The translations under genes and the position numbers were made by a program. From assembly GCA_900470775.1 (NCBI GenBank), contig UCBZ01000027.1, forward strand, positions 1 through 64,000: 64,000 nucleotides of DNA. Direction: 5' to 3'. Every line of letters begins with the position of its first letter. Position 1 is the stretch's first letter. Under the pieces are notes generated by a model. The model did not search any database. It had not been told where the DNA came from and worked only from the letters and a program-made list of their open reading frames with translations. This document shows positions 36,542 to 45,920 of the stretch, one piece after another. The DNA comes from Hyphomicrobiales bacterium. GTDB taxonomy: Bacteria; Pseudomonadota; Alphaproteobacteria; Rhizobiales; Beijerinckiaceae.

Positions 36542-36570
36542 GCCGGCCTGGCTTCCCCCTCCAGGCCGGC
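36542..36570 (+). terminator. Intercistronic GC-rich hairpin
   Basis: A perfect 10-bp stem, GCCGGCCTGG with CCAGGCCGGC, and a 9-nt loop lie between the periplasmic protein gene and the cytochrome b gene. There is no T-run, so it may stabilise or attenuate the transcript rather than end it. Confidence 0.55.
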
Positions 36571-36618
36571 GACCTCATAGGCTTTCCAAGCCGCTTCGAC
36601 TCATCAGGACCAATCCCA

Positions 36619-37476
36619 ATGTCCACGGACACGCAACACTTGCAACCGGCGCGACGCGGCGAAACCGTTCTCATCCCGCGTCACTCCGTGGTCACGCGGC
36701 TGACGCACTGGGTGAACGTCCTATGCTTCAGCGTCCTCATCCTGAGCGGACTCCAAATCTTCAATGCCTACCCGCGGCTCCACTGGGGCCAGGTTGGCGC
36801 CGACGCCGATCCCGCCTTCATCACGATCGGGGCGAGTGGCGGCCAGGGCGAGCCGCAGGGCCACCTGACGATCGGCAGCTTTTCCGTTCCCACCACGGGA
36901 ATCCTGGGCCTTTCGCGGGAGGATGGCAGGTGGACCCCAAGAGCCTTCCCGGCTTGGCTGACGCTACCGTCCTACCAGGACCTTGCCGCCGGCCGGCGCT
37001 GGCACTTCTTCTTCGCTTGGCTCTTCGTCATCAACGGCCTCGTCTATATCGGCAACGGGATCCTGAGCGGCCATTTCCGCCGCGACCTCGCGCTGCACCG
37101 GCATGAGCTTGCCCCCCGGCATCTCGGGCGGGAAATCCTCGACCATGCGCATCTGAGGTTCCCTCAGGGGGACGACGCCCGGCACTACAACGCGCTCCAG
37201 AAGCTCACTTACATTGCCGTGGTCGCGGTGCTGCTGCCAACCATGCTGCTGACGGGCCTGACCATGTCGCCGGGTGTGGACGCTGCCTTCCCGGTTCTTC
37301 TCGACATCTTCGGCGGGCGTCAGTCCGCACGGACGATCCACTTCATCACCGCATCGCTGCTCGTCCTCTTCGTCATCGTCCACCTCGCCATGGTGATCCT
37401 CTCGGGTCCCTGGAACAACATGCGGTCAATGATCACGGGCCGCTATGCCGTCCGACAGGAAGGACCTGACGCATGA
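36619..37476 (+). CDS. Cytochrome b561-type membrane subunit
   Basis: This 285-aa protein has about five membrane segments and the layout of Ni/Fe-hydrogenase or thiosulfate-reductase type cytochrome b. The first helix carries VVTRLTHWVNVLCFSVLILSG with a haem-ligand His. Later helices read HFFFAWLFVINGLVYIGNG and IHFITASLLVLFVIVHLAMV. The ATG at 36619 gives a sensible cytoplasmic N-terminus. Its end overlaps the start of the molybdo-enzyme gene by 4 bp. It would pass electrons between that exported enzyme and the quinone pool. Confidence 0.88.
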   Translation: MSTDTQHLQPARRGETVLIPRHSVVTRLTHWVNVLCFSVLILSGLQIFNAYPRLHWGQVGADADPAFITIGASGGQGEPQGHLTIGSFSVPTTGILGLSREDGRWTPRAFPAWLTLPSYQDLAAGRRWHFFFAWLFVINGLVYIGNGILSGHFRRDLALHRHELAPRHLGREILDHAHLRFPQGDDARHYNALQKLTYIAVVAVLLPTMLLTGLTMSPGVDAAFPVLLDIFGGRQSARTIHFITASLLVLFVIVHLAMVILSGPWNNMRSMITGRYAVRQEGPDA

Positions 37477-38246
37477 CCGTCCTCACACGCCGCCGCTTCC
37501 TGATCGGCAATACCCTCGGTGCCAGTGCGCTTGCCCTGACGGGCTGCGACGGCTGGGATTCGGGAGCCGAACCGGGAGCAGTCATCCGCTCGGCCGAAAT
37601 AGTGACCATGAAGGTCCAGAGGTTCCTCCAGGGCCGCGATGCCCTGGCGCGCGAATATGCCGAGGCCGACATCTCGCTGACCTTCCGCGTCAACGGCACG
37701 AGCCAACCGGACAACGAGGACTATGCCAAGCTCGCGGAGGGCAGGTTCGCAAGCTGGCGGCTGAAGATCGACGGCCTCGTCGACCGGCCTCAGGAGCTGT
37801 CCCTGACGGACCTAAAGAAGCTCCCGGCGCGCAGTCAGATCACCCGTCATGACTGCGTCGAGGGATGGAGCGCCATCGGCAAGTGGACGGGCGTTCCGCT
37901 GGGAAGTCTTCTCGCCTCGATCGGGCTGAAGCCGTCGGCGAGGTACGCGGTCTTCCATTGCGCGGACGAACTGGAAAGGACGCTCGACGGAAGCGGCCGA
38001 TACTACGAGAGCATCGACCTCGTCGACGCCTTCCATCCGCAGACCATTCTCGCCTACGCGATGAACGGCGAGAACCTCTCGGTAGGACACGGCGCTCCCC
38101 TGCGTCTCAGGGTCGAACGGCAGCTCGGCTACAAGCAGGCCAAGTACATCATGCGGATCGAGATCGTCGACAGCTTCGCAAGCCTTTGGGGCGGCAATGG
38201 CGGCTTCTGGGAGGACCGCGGCTACGAGTGGTATGCCGGGATCTGA
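37473..38246 (+). CDS. Sulfite-oxidase-family molybdopterin oxidoreductase, Tat lipoprotein
   Basis: This 257-aa protein has the Oxidored_molyb fold (YedY/MsrP-like). The molybdenum-ligand Cys is Cys128 in ITRHDCVEGWSAIGKW. The N-terminus is unusual: a Tat motif (TRRRFLIGNTLGASALAL) leads straight into a lipobox LTGC (Cys25), so the product should be Tat-exported and lipid-anchored. It overlaps the cytochrome b gene by 4 bp. The three-gene set looks like a small respiratory module; the substrate (an S-oxide, N-oxide or sulfite-like compound) is not evident. It would use the Mo-MPT cofactor, not the bis-MGD of FdnG. Confidence 0.9.
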   Translation: MTVLTRRRFLIGNTLGASALALTGCDGWDSGAEPGAVIRSAEIVTMKVQRFLQGRDALAREYAEADISLTFRVNGTSQPDNEDYAKLAEGRFASWRLKIDGLVDRPQELSLTDLKKLPARSQITRHDCVEGWSAIGKWTGVPLGSLLASIGLKPSARYAVFHCADELERTLDGSGRYYESIDLVDAFHPQTILAYAMNGENLSVGHGAPLRLRVERQLGYKQAKYIMRIEIVDSFASLWGGNGGFWEDRGYEWYAGI

Positions 38247-38284
38247 GAGGACCTTCGCCTTCTCAACGTGGGAGTGACCGACAT

Positions 38285-38486
38285 ATGCCGCCGCTGCCGC
38301 CAAACCTGGAGGCCTGCCTCAGTTACACCACGCAGTGGCACACGATTGCGGCCAGATTGGCGCTCGGTGCACGAGACAACGGCATGCCCGGACTACGGTC
38401 AAATTATCACGCGGACTATTACGCCGCCTTCGTGATCGATCCCGATGGAAAATAATATCGAAGCGGTCTGCCATCACCCGGTCTGA
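38285..38486 (+). pseudogene. Relic of a VOC/glyoxalase-family protein (C-terminus)
   Basis: The frame from 38285 ends in GMPGLRSNYHADYYAAFVID-PDGK and a stop. A one-base shift restores NNIEAVCHHPV, stop at 38486. G-L-R-x-x-Y-H-x-x-Y-Y-A-A-F-V-x-D-P-D-G-N-N-I-E-A-V-C-H is a familiar C-terminus of VOC proteins in these bacteria. The N-terminal half is missing. Confidence 0.7.
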
Positions 38487-38504
38487 GAGTCCGTTTGAGA
38501 ATGC

Positions 38505-38654
38505 TCACGGATGGACGATCCGTCGGAGCATAAGGCTTCCGAGGGCGACGTGGATCATAGCTTCGGAGACGTCGAGGCGCTGTTCGTAGTCGCGGACGAG
38601 GCGCTTCCAACGCGTCATCCAGCCGAAGGTTCGCTCCACGACCCACCGCCTTGG
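38505..38654 (-). pseudogene. IS5-family transposase C-terminal fragment
   Basis: The minus strand reads [20 protein letters not shown], then [20 protein letters not shown] and LMLRRIVHP, stop at 38505. This is the end of an IS5-family (IS427-like) DDE transposase, containing the catalytic Glu helix (VVERTFGW). It joins directly to a truncated IS3 OrfB. Confidence 0.82.
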
Positions 38655-39222
38655 CAATAGCGATCGTACCAGCGACAGAACGTGGCGCGCGGTATGCCAA
38701 GCTTGTCCAAGGTGCGCCGCGCCGGCAGATGCGATCCCTCGACCAGCCGAATTATCTCGGCCTTGTCGGAGGCAGGATGCCTCATGTGTCGTCCTCCCCA
38801 TCCGCGAGCATGCTTTTTTTAAGCAGGCGGTTTTCCAGGGTGAGATCGGCCACGGCCTCCTTCAGCGCCTGCGCCTCGCGGCGCAGCTCCTTCACCTCGT
38901 CTGACGTCGCGGCGCGAGCCGTGTCACCGGCGAGACGGCGCTTGCCGGCGTCGAGGAACTCCTTCGACCAGCCGTAATACATCGACGAGGCGATCCCCTC
39001 GCGCCGGCACAGCTCGGCGATGCTCTCCTCGCCGCGCACGCCTTCCAGCCCGATGCGGATCTTCTCTTCGGCCGAGAACTGCCGACGCGTAGCTCGGCGA
39101 ATATCCTTCACGACCTGCTCTGCCGGTGCTTTCTCCGGCCCGGATTTCTGTCTCATCTGCGCTCCATGATGGCTGCGATGATCCAGAAATCCTCCCTTCC
39201 CGAAAACCCCTAAACTGTCTCA
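38645..39222 (-). mobile_element. Truncated IS3-family element (third copy)
   Basis: The left terminal repeat ends at 39222 (TGAGACAGTTTAGGGGTTTT on the minus strand). OrfA (38782-39156) is intact and OrfB starts at 38785. OrfB continues MRHPASDKAEIIRLVEGSHL to about codon 45 ([14 protein letters not shown]), where the IS5 fragment begins. The right part of the element is missing. Confidence 0.82.
38782..39156 (-). CDS. IS3-family transposase OrfA
   Basis: This 124-aa protein is nearly identical to the OrfA at 9314-9688, with the same helix-turn-helix and leucine-zipper region. The A7-G slippery site is present on the minus strand near 38815-38822. Because OrfB is cut off after about 45 codons, no full transposase can be made from this copy. 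Confidence 0.9.
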   Translation of the reverse strand: MRQKSGPEKAPAEQVVKDIRRATRRQFSAEEKIRIGLEGVRGEESIAELCRREGIASSMYYGWSKEFLDAGKRRLAGDTARAATSDEVKELRREAQALKEAVADLTLENRLLKKSMLADGEDDT

Positions 39223-39507
39223 AGAGCGCCGACGGCGGACACCTTCGGCACAATGCTCTACCGCTTGACGTACAGCCTCTGTTGTAGTGACGCTCCCGTG
39301 AAGATCCTGACCCATAGCGCATCCCTCGCTGCAGGCGAAGATAGTGCACCAGCAAATTCCGGGATCCAATATCTAAATAATGCAACTATACATTCGTATT
39401 ACGTTAAAATACAAACAGATAACTTATGCCCGATCGCCATAGCCGATATGTGTTTTTTATATTGGCAATGTTGTGCGCACAATCTCGACTCAATTTCGGG
39501 GAATTTG

Positions 39508-40635
39508 ATGCTGTTCCGGCTGTTCAACTCGGTTTTGGCCATGGCTCTCTTGCTCGGCGCCTGCAACGAGCGACAAGCCTCTCAGCCTCCGTCCGCTCCG
39601 CCGCCCGCGGTGGGGGTCATTCCCGCGGGCAAGAAGGGGGTCACCTGGACCTATTCATTCGTCGGCCGCATCAAGGCAGTCGAGAACGTGGCCCTGATGG
39701 CGCGCGTCCAAGGCTTTCTCGACAGGGTGCAGTTTACGGAGGGACAGGACGTCAGGGTCGGGGATGTGCTCTACCAGATCGAGAAGGTACAATACCGGGC
39801 ACAGGTCAATCAGGCGGAAGCCAATGTGGCCTCAGCGAAGGCCGCAGAACTGAACGCCCAGCTTACGTACAACCGCTCGCTGGATCTGGTGAAAAACCAA
39901 ACGGTCTCGCAGGCAACGCTCGACAATAACCGCGCTGGACTTGACATTGCCCACGCGCAGGTTCTGCAGAGCCAGGCGGCCCTGACACAGGCCAAGGAGA
40001 ATCTCGGCTATACCGACGTCGCCGCCCCGATCGCCGGCCGCATCGGCCGCACCACCTTCACCCAAGGCAACCTTGTCGGTCCCAGCAGCGCCGCTCTTGC
40101 GACCATAGTCAGCCAGGATCCTATGTATGTCCTGTTCCAGGTCAGCGTCCGGCAGCTTGAGGAGATCCGTGAGCAGCGCAAGCAGGAGACGATCGGCCAG
40201 TCCAAGATCGCAATCAACGTTCGTCTGCCGACAGGAAAGGAATACGCGCACGCCGGCGTCTGGAACTACACAGATCCGCAGGTCGATCAGCAGACTGACA
40301 CGGTCACAATGCGCGCGACGTTGCCCAATCCGGAGCGCCAGCTCATCGACGGCGAGTTCGTCTCCGTCGAGGTTCGCGAGCGGCGCGAGCAACCCCGCCT
40401 TGTCGTGCCGCAGGCCGCGATCCAGGTCGACCAGGCCGGGAGCTACGTTCTCATCGTCGATAAGGACAACAAGGTCCAGCAGCGACGGATCAAGCCGGGG
40501 ACGCAGCAGGGCACCGATGTCGTCGTGGACTCCGGTGTCGCCGAAGGCGAGAACGTCGTCGTTGACGGCATCTTGAAGGTCCGTCCGGGCCTAACGGTGA
40601 CCTCTACGCCCGCCTATCCGGTGAGCGGAGGTTGA
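39508..40635 (+). CDS. RND efflux periplasmic adaptor, AcrA-like lipoprotein
   Basis: This 375-aa adaptor has a lipoprotein signal (LAMALLLGAC, lipid-anchored Cys). Lipoyl (ARVQGFLDRVQFTEGQDVRVG), coiled-coil (about 80-145), second lipoyl (VAAPIAGRIGRTTFTQGNLV) and beta-barrel domains follow. It resembles AcrA/MexA more than the adaptor at 11834-13021. The ATG at 39508 is chosen because it gives the lipobox; upstream frames run through AT-rich spacer. The pump gene begins 3 bp after its stop. No outer-membrane factor follows. Confidence 0.93.
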   Translation: MLFRLFNSVLAMALLLGACNERQASQPPSAPPPAVGVIPAGKKGVTWTYSFVGRIKAVENVALMARVQGFLDRVQFTEGQDVRVGDVLYQIEKVQYRAQVNQAEANVASAKAAELNAQLTYNRSLDLVKNQTVSQATLDNNRAGLDIAHAQVLQSQAALTQAKENLGYTDVAAPIAGRIGRTTFTQGNLVGPSSAALATIVSQDPMYVLFQVSVRQLEEIREQRKQETIGQSKIAINVRLPTGKEYAHAGVWNYTDPQVDQQTDTVTMRATLPNPERQLIDGEFVSVEVRERREQPRLVVPQAAIQVDQAGSYVLIVDKDNKVQQRRIKPGTQQGTDVVVDSGVAEGENVVVDGILKVRPGLTVTSTPAYPVSGG

Positions 40636-40638
40636 GTC

Positions 40639-43600
40639 GTGATCTCCTCCATTTTCATCGACCGGCCGCGGCTCGCCTTCGTCATTTCGATTGTGATCAC
40701 CTTGGCGGGTATTCTCGCCATCTTCTCGATTCCAGTGGCGCAGTTTCCCGATATTGTGCCGCCACAGGTCTCCCTCACGGCGACCTATCCCGGCGCCGAT
40801 GCGGAGGTGGTCGAGACGACTGTCGCCCAGCCGATCGAGCAGCAAATCAACGGCGTCGACAACGCGCTCTACTACCAGTCGACAAGTGGCGCCGACGGTA
40901 GCTACTCCCTGACGGTGACCTTCGCACTAGGCACAAACCCTGATATTAACACGGTCAACGTCCAGAACCGCGCCGCGCTTGCGGCGCCGCAGCTCCCCGC
41001 CGAAGTGTCGCGGCAGGGCCTGACCGTTCGAAAAAAGTCGGCTGCGTTGCTGCAGGTGGTTGAAGTTCACTCGCCCAAGCATACTTACGACTCGCTCTAT
41101 CTGAGCAACTACGCCACCATTAATATCATCGATGCGCTCTCACGTGTTCCTGGTGTCGGCCAGGTAAATCTGTTCGGACCGCTCGACTATTCACTCAGGG
41201 TTTGGCTTGACCCGGCCAAGCTGACCGCGCTCGGCCTGACGCCGAATGACGTCATTAACGCCGTCCAAGGCCAGAACGTACAGGCCGCGCTCGGACGCAT
41301 CGGCGCCGCGCCCGTTGGTAGCGCTCAACAATACCAGCTCACGGTCAAGACGCAGGGTCGGCTCACCAAGCCAGAAGAATTTGCCAACATCGCTCTGCGC
41401 ACGAATCCGGGCGGCTCGGAGGTGCGTATCAAGGACGTCGCCCGGGTCGAGATGGGCGCGCGTACCTCCGATCGCTACAGCCGCTTTAATGGCGCCCCCG
41501 GAGCAGCGATGGGCATCTACCAAACGCCAGGCGCGAACGCGATCGACGTCGCCAAGAAGGTGCGCGCCACGATGGAGGAACTCTCCAAGCGCTTCCCTGA
41601 CGATCTGACTTATGGCGTTTTCTTCGACACGACCGTTTTCGTAGACGCCACAATCGATGAGGTTATCAAGACTCTCGGCGAAGCCCTCGTTCTCGTCGGG
41701 ATTGTCGTCTTTCTCTTCCTCGGGAAGTTGCGTACGACGATCATTCCGTTGATTGCGGTGCCGGTCTCCATCATCGGCACATTTGCCGTAATGCTGGTGG
41801 TTGGCTATTCGGCGAATACCGTCTCGCTGCTGGCACTGGTGCTCGCGATCGGCATCGTCGTCGATGACGCCATCGTCGTCGTCGAGAATGTCGAGCGCGT
41901 CGTTGAGGAGGAACCCGAACTCACCATCGCTGCGGCAACGAAGAAGGCGATGGCCGAGATCACCGGTCCTATCATTGCGATCTCCTTCGTGTTGCTGGCC
42001 GTCTTCGTGCCGGTAGCCTTCATTCCCGGCATCAGTGGGCAACTCTTCCGGCAGTTCGCAGTCGCAGTCTCGGTAGCCATGCTGATCTCGACGATCAACG
42101 CGCTCACCTTGAGCCCGGCGCTGTGCTCGATGTTGATCACCCGTAGCAGCGGCAATGGCGGGCCGATGCGGTACGTGATGAACGGTATCGACAGGGTCCG
42201 CGACGGCTATGCCTCGATCGTCCGGCGCCTCGTGCGCATCGCCGTCGTGGCAGGATTCGTGCTCACTGGCATCGTCGCCTCGAGCGGCTGGCTCTTCGTC
42301 ACTACGCCGCAAAGTTTCCTGCCCGAGGAGGATCAAGGAGCCTTCTTCATCGCCATGCGCCTGCCCGAGGGCGCTTCGGTGAACCGCACGGCCGCGGTCG
42401 TCGAGCAGGTCGAGAATGTCGTTCGGCCGATAGACGGCGTCGAGGGCGTGCTGTCGGTCGTTGGCTTCAACTTCATCGATGGTCTGGCCTCTTCGAACCA
42501 GGCCTTCTTCGTCGTCCGTCTCAAGCCGTTTGAGGAGCGCAAGGTTGCGGCCCAGAGCGCCAACAGCATTATCCAAATCCTCCAACCGCAGCTGGCGGCC
42601 CTACAGCAGGCAACGGTCTTCCCCTTCAACTTGCCACCGATCATCGGCCTGGGTAGTACCGGCGGCTTCCAGTACGTGCTGGAGGCACTGCAAGGGCAAT
42701 CGCCGACCGACATTGCCGCAACCATGCGCGGCCTGGTTGTCACAGCCAACCAGCAGCCCGAACTCACCGCGGTATTCAGCACCTTCGCCGCCGATACGCC
42801 TCAAATCTATCTCGACATCGACCGGGACAAGGCGCAGGTCCTTGGCATCCAGATTTCCGACGTCTTCAATGCCCTTCAGGCCACGCTCGGCGGATTTTAC
42901 GTCAACGATTTCAATGTCTTTGGCCGAACCTGGCAGGTCAATATCCAAGCTGAGACTGCATTTCGCAGTGCCATCACCGATATTGGCAAGATATATGTCC
43001 GAAACAGTGTCGGCACGATGGTGCCGATTGACGCGCTCGCGCAAGCGCGCCTTGTCGCCGGTCCGCAGGCGCTGACCCGCTATAACGGCTACCGCGCCGT
43101 GATCATCAACGGTTCCGGCAAACCTGGCGTCAGCTCGGGCGAGGCGCTCGCGGCCATGGAGCGCATTTCGGCGACGACGTTGCCGGCTGGTTACGGCTTT
43201 GACTGGACCGGAACGGCCCTGCAGGAGAAGGCCGCCAGTGGCCGCACAGCTATTGTGCTCACGTTCTCCGTGCTGTTCGCCTATCTCTTCCTTGTCGCTC
43301 TCTACGAGAGCTGGAACGTCCCCATTGCTGTGCTTCTCTCGGTCTCGGTCGCGATCTTGGGCGCTGTCGCCTCGATCGCCCTGACTGGCATCAGCTTGGG
43401 AGTCTATGCGCAGATTGGCCTCGTCGTGCTGATCGCGCTCGCGGCCAAGAACGGCATCCTTATTGTCGAATTCTCCCTGGAGCAGCGCGCCAAGGGCGAG
43501 TCGATACTGGAGTCCGCCGTCTCGGGAGCAAGGCTTCGCTTCCGCCCAGTGATGATGACGAGCTTCGCCTTCATCCTCGGCCTGCTGCCGCTCGTTATCG

Positions 43601-43800
43601 CCACCGGGGCCGGCGCGCTCAGCCGCCGGGCGATTGGCACACCGGTCTTCGGCGGCATGCTCTTCGCCTCGCTGTTGGGCATCTTCCTTATCCCGATGCT
43701 CTACGTCATCTTTCAGTGGATGCGGGAGCAGGCGAGGCGGCAGCCGAAGCTTGCAGTCCCGTTGAGAGAGCCGTCGGCTTCCGCGCATCCGAAGCTTTAA
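40639..43800 (+). CDS. RND multidrug efflux permease (AcrB/MexB-like)
   Basis: This 1053-aa HAE1-family proton-driven pump starts with GTG ([20 protein letters not shown]). It has the TM4 Asp pair in [20 protein letters not shown], the hydrophilic loops and the C-terminal half with [20 protein letters not shown]. It is distinct from the MdtB/C-like pump at 13021-16125 and closer to AcrB/MexB. It is co-transcribed with the adaptor. A toxic-compound or solvent exporter is likely; the substrate is unknown. Confidence 0.94.
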   Translation: MISSIFIDRPRLAFVISIVITLAGILAIFSIPVAQFPDIVPPQVSLTATYPGADAEVVETTVAQPIEQQINGVDNALYYQSTSGADGSYSLTVTFALGTNPDINTVNVQNRAALAAPQLPAEVSRQGLTVRKKSAALLQVVEVHSPKHTYDSLYLSNYATINIIDALSRVPGVGQVNLFGPLDYSLRVWLDPAKLTALGLTPNDVINAVQGQNVQAALGRIGAAPVGSAQQYQLTVKTQGRLTKPEEFANIALRTNPGGSEVRIKDVARVEMGARTSDRYSRFNGAPGAAMGIYQTPGANAIDVAKKVRATMEELSKRFPDDLTYGVFFDTTVFVDATIDEVIKTLGEALVLVGIVVFLFLGKLRTTIIPLIAVPVSIIGTFAVMLVVGYSANTVSLLALVLAIGIVVDDAIVVVENVERVVEEEPELTIAAATKKAMAEITGPIIAISFVLLAVFVPVAFIPGISGQLFRQFAVAVSVAMLISTINALTLSPALCSMLITRSSGNGGPMRYVMNGIDRVRDGYASIVRRLVRIAVVAGFVLTGIVASSGWLFVTTPQSFLPEEDQGAFFIAMRLPEGASVNRTAAVVEQVENVVRPIDGVEGVLSVVGFNFIDGLASSNQAFFVVRLKPFEERKVAAQSANSIIQILQPQLAALQQATVFPFNLPPIIGLGSTGGFQYVLEALQGQSPTDIAATMRGLVVTANQQPELTAVFSTFAADTPQIYLDIDRDKAQVLGIQISDVFNALQATLGGFYVNDFNVFGRTWQVNIQAETAFRSAITDIGKIYVRNSVGTMVPIDALAQARLVAGPQALTRYNGYRAVIINGSGKPGVSSGEALAAMERISATTLPAGYGFDWTGTALQEKAASGRTAIVLTFSVLFAYLFLVALYESWNVPIAVLLSVSVAILGAVASIALTGISLGVYAQIGLVVLIALAAKNGILIVEFSLEQRAKGESILESAVSGARLRFRPVMMTSFAFILGLLPLVIATGAGALSRRAIGTPVFGGMLFASLLGIFLIPMLYVIFQWMREQARRQPKLAVPLREPSASAHPKL

Positions 43801-44484
43801 CGAGCCACACAAGTCTTTCCCTCGCACGCATCATCTTCGGCTCGATTGACCTTGGCTGTCTCCAGAGCTGGTGGCCTCGCCGGTTTGGCCGCGACTTGGC
43901 TACAAAAAGCAGCTCGAATCAGCGCTACTGCAATCTGGACTTGAAGAAAATGAGCTTCCAGATGCCATATGTCTTTCGCGACAGCGGCTCTCGCTTCCGC
44001 AATTCGGGTTTCGAAGATAGTCTCCACCGATTCACGCACGTATTCGAGTGGCCTATCGCTTTTGTCGCACTCCATTTCGCAGCGGTATTACGTTGAGTTA
44101 TCGGTCGACTTTGCGAAGTATCGGGGCGATTTGAATTTGTTGCGTCTTATCCTAGAAATTTATCTAAAGACAATCCGCACGGAAGGCGGTTTTTCTAGAC
44201 AATTAGCAGATGAATTTCAGACAACTAATTTATAAATTTCTGCGTTCACTGTCAAAATCTAAACGGAAATCGCCGCTGACCACCTCTAATAAGTAGCAAT
44301 ATTGGACATGACCAAACGTGCGTGCGGTTATATAGGCTGTGGAGTTCCAGCGAAACGAGCATTAAACGCCAACATCGCGTGGAGGATGATGGCGATCCTG
44401 CCGGCACCAGTGATCCGCGCCTTGTTGAAGCCCGGCACGCTCGCGAGCTTCAGCCCCGCGGCTTCAACGTCGAGAAGCGCAGGA
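43801..44484. other. Intergenic stretch, partly AT-rich, possible decayed IS remnant
   Basis: No supported gene is seen. About 44090-44300 is AT-rich. On the minus strand near 44340-44420, RITGAGRIAIILHAMLAF loosely recalls the end of an IS110/IS116-type transposase, but it is too short to be sure. Confidence 0.3.
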
Positions 44485-44805
44485 TCACTGGGCATCACCG
44501 AACGGTCCACCAATGCCACGCCTATAATACTGACCGGATGGTGGTGGCAAGACAGGGTTCTGAAAGCCGGACGGAGGAGGTAAGACAGGATTCTGGGAAC
44601 CGGAAGGCTGCGGCAAACCAAGGTCGAACGTATTTCTGGAAGAACTCCTGCCAGGGTTCACGCTGCGGGACGCACGCTCGCTCAAATGCGGGTTTGCATA
44701 GTTGTCGAACGAGGAGCTGCCGAGATTGCCCTCAGAGGCGTGAGGCAACGGAATTTCGAAAAACATAAAGCTTCCGATGAGGAGCATAACTCTGTTAATG
44801 GTCAT
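44485..44805 (-). CDS. Small secreted proline-rich protein with PPSGxQNPVLPP repeats
   Basis: This 106-aa predicted exported protein has the signal RVMLLIGSFMFFEIPLPHAS. The mature part is polar (SSSFDNYANPHLSE), and then FDLGLPQ is followed by two repeats of PSGxQNPVLPP and a third partial PPSG. The ATG at 44805 is chosen over 44832 because AGGAG precedes it at about 9 bp. A decayed relative lies at 4738-5060 with the same order of segments. Function unknown. A different frame could have been coding originally at the centre, since the relic and this copy align best with a local frame change. Confidence 0.55.
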   Translation of the reverse strand: MTINRVMLLIGSFMFFEIPLPHASEGNLGSSSFDNYANPHLSERASRSVNPGRSSSRNTFDLGLPQPSGSQNPVLPPPSGFQNPVLPPPSGQYYRRGIGGPFGDAQ

Positions 44806-44852
44806 AATATAAACTCCTATTCTGTTCGCCAAATATCAGAATCTGAGGTAAT

Positions 44853-45092
44853 TTAAATTATACGACGGTATGATAAAAAGCGGCGCGCTCCTTCGGCGAG
44901 CACCCGGCCTTCATCGGTCAGGCTGATCGCCCGCGTCGTCCGGGTCAGCAGTGTGGCGCCGTAATAGGCCTCCAGTCCAGCCAGCTTTTCGGAGACACTC
45001 GCGGGAGACAGGCCGAGCTCGCGGCCTGCGACCGCAAGGCCACGTCGTTCGACGATACGCAGAAAGAGCGCGAGATTATCCAAGTCCATCAT
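44853..45092 (-). pseudogene. LysR-family regulator, only the DNA-binding domain left
   Basis: The 79-aa frame is MMDLDNLALFLRIVERRGLA, then the HTH LGLSPASVSEKLAGLEAYYG and TRTTRAISLTDEGRVLAEGA, ending at 44853. The LysR effector domain is missing. It is divergent from the VOC gene at 45177, the usual layout of a LysR regulator and its target. A free HTH could still bind DNA, but a truncated gene is the simpler reading. Confidence 0.78.
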
Positions 45093-45176
45093 TCGATATT
45101 TCCGAATTATCTCTTCAGAGACAAGGCAATTATCTATGCACGCCGCAATCCTAACTTCGGTCGAAAGGATGGGATT

Positions 45177-45560
45177 ATGCAACTCGACCACGTCACGATC
45201 CGCACCCGCGACATTGCCGGCACGCGCGCCTTCTTCGAGACGGTGTTCGATCTGGAAGCCGGCGACAGGCCGGAGGCGATTCGCCGTATTCCCGGATGCT
45301 GGCTTTATTCCGAAGGCAAGCCGGTCGTTCACATTATCGGCTCGAACGGCCTCGGGGCCGGCCAAACCGCCGAGGCAATCGACCATGTCGGCTTCAGAAT
45401 GACCAACTACGCCGCGTTCCGCGACAAGCTCGAACGCCTTGCCATCCGTTACTTCACGATGGACCTCGCTGACATCCAGGAACGTCGCCTGTTCCTGCGT
45501 GCTCCCGGCGCCCCCCTGCTCGATGCCGTCTTTTCAGAACCCGTCCCAGAGCCGTTCTGA
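45177..45560 (+). CDS. VOC-family (glyoxalase/bleomycin-resistance) metalloprotein
   Basis: This 127-aa protein has one vicinal-oxygen-chelate domain. It begins MQLDHVTIRTRDIAGTRAFF with the first metal-ligand His5 and continues with AIDHVGFRM (His) and ERRLFLRAPGAPLLDAVF (Glu-type ligand region). Such proteins are isomerases, dioxygenases or resistance proteins; the substrate is unknown. It is divergent from the truncated LysR gene. Full length for a single-domain VOC protein. Confidence 0.86.
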   Translation: MQLDHVTIRTRDIAGTRAFFETVFDLEAGDRPEAIRRIPGCWLYSEGKPVVHIIGSNGLGAGQTAEAIDHVGFRMTNYAAFRDKLERLAIRYFTMDLADIQERRLFLRAPGAPLLDAVFSEPVPEPF

Positions 45561-45920
45561 CCAACTAAGGCTGCCCATCAACGAGATCTCGATGACACCC
45601 CCGCTGTTCTCGCGTGTCTCCCTGGCTGCCTCGATCTGCCCCACCGCATCGCGATGACGCCGATGACGCGCTCGACTTATCGCCAGAGAATAGACCTTCC
45701 GTAGGGCGGAGGCGTCCTGAGGTGCTCTCGTTTCTGGGCCGCGGAGCTGCCCGAAAGCTTACCTTCGTAGGGTTCGCTAATGGGATGGACCTGCTCAATG
45801 GCAGTTCCCGCGCGATATACATGTTTCGTCCCGTGCGTCGCCGCGGCGTTGATCCAACTCAATTTGGTACGGACGCACGAGTAACGACCGAAACTCGCTC
45901 GATTTCGTATCAGATAATTG
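45561..45920. other. Intergenic stretch between the VOC gene and fdhD copy 2
   Basis: Short open frames exist on both strands, but none has a domain, start signal or partner. The region is probably decayed DNA. Confidence 0.4.

Noticed and set aside
36542-36570. Riboswitch between the periplasmic protein gene and the cytochrome b gene
   Set aside because: Only a single perfect hairpin is present, without a conserved aptamer pattern; a molybdenum-cofactor RNA is far larger.
41191-42585. A 464-codon open frame on the minus strand inside the second RND pump, with others like it at 42601-43827 and 267-1022
   Set aside because: They are antisense shadows of strongly coding genes with high GC; their translations are low-complexity, acidic or basic, with no domains or ribosome-binding sites.
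44328-44480. Possible IS110/IS116-type transposase end on the minus strand
   Set aside because: Only about 18 residues look similar, with no repeats or neighbouring parts, so it is not listed as a gene.
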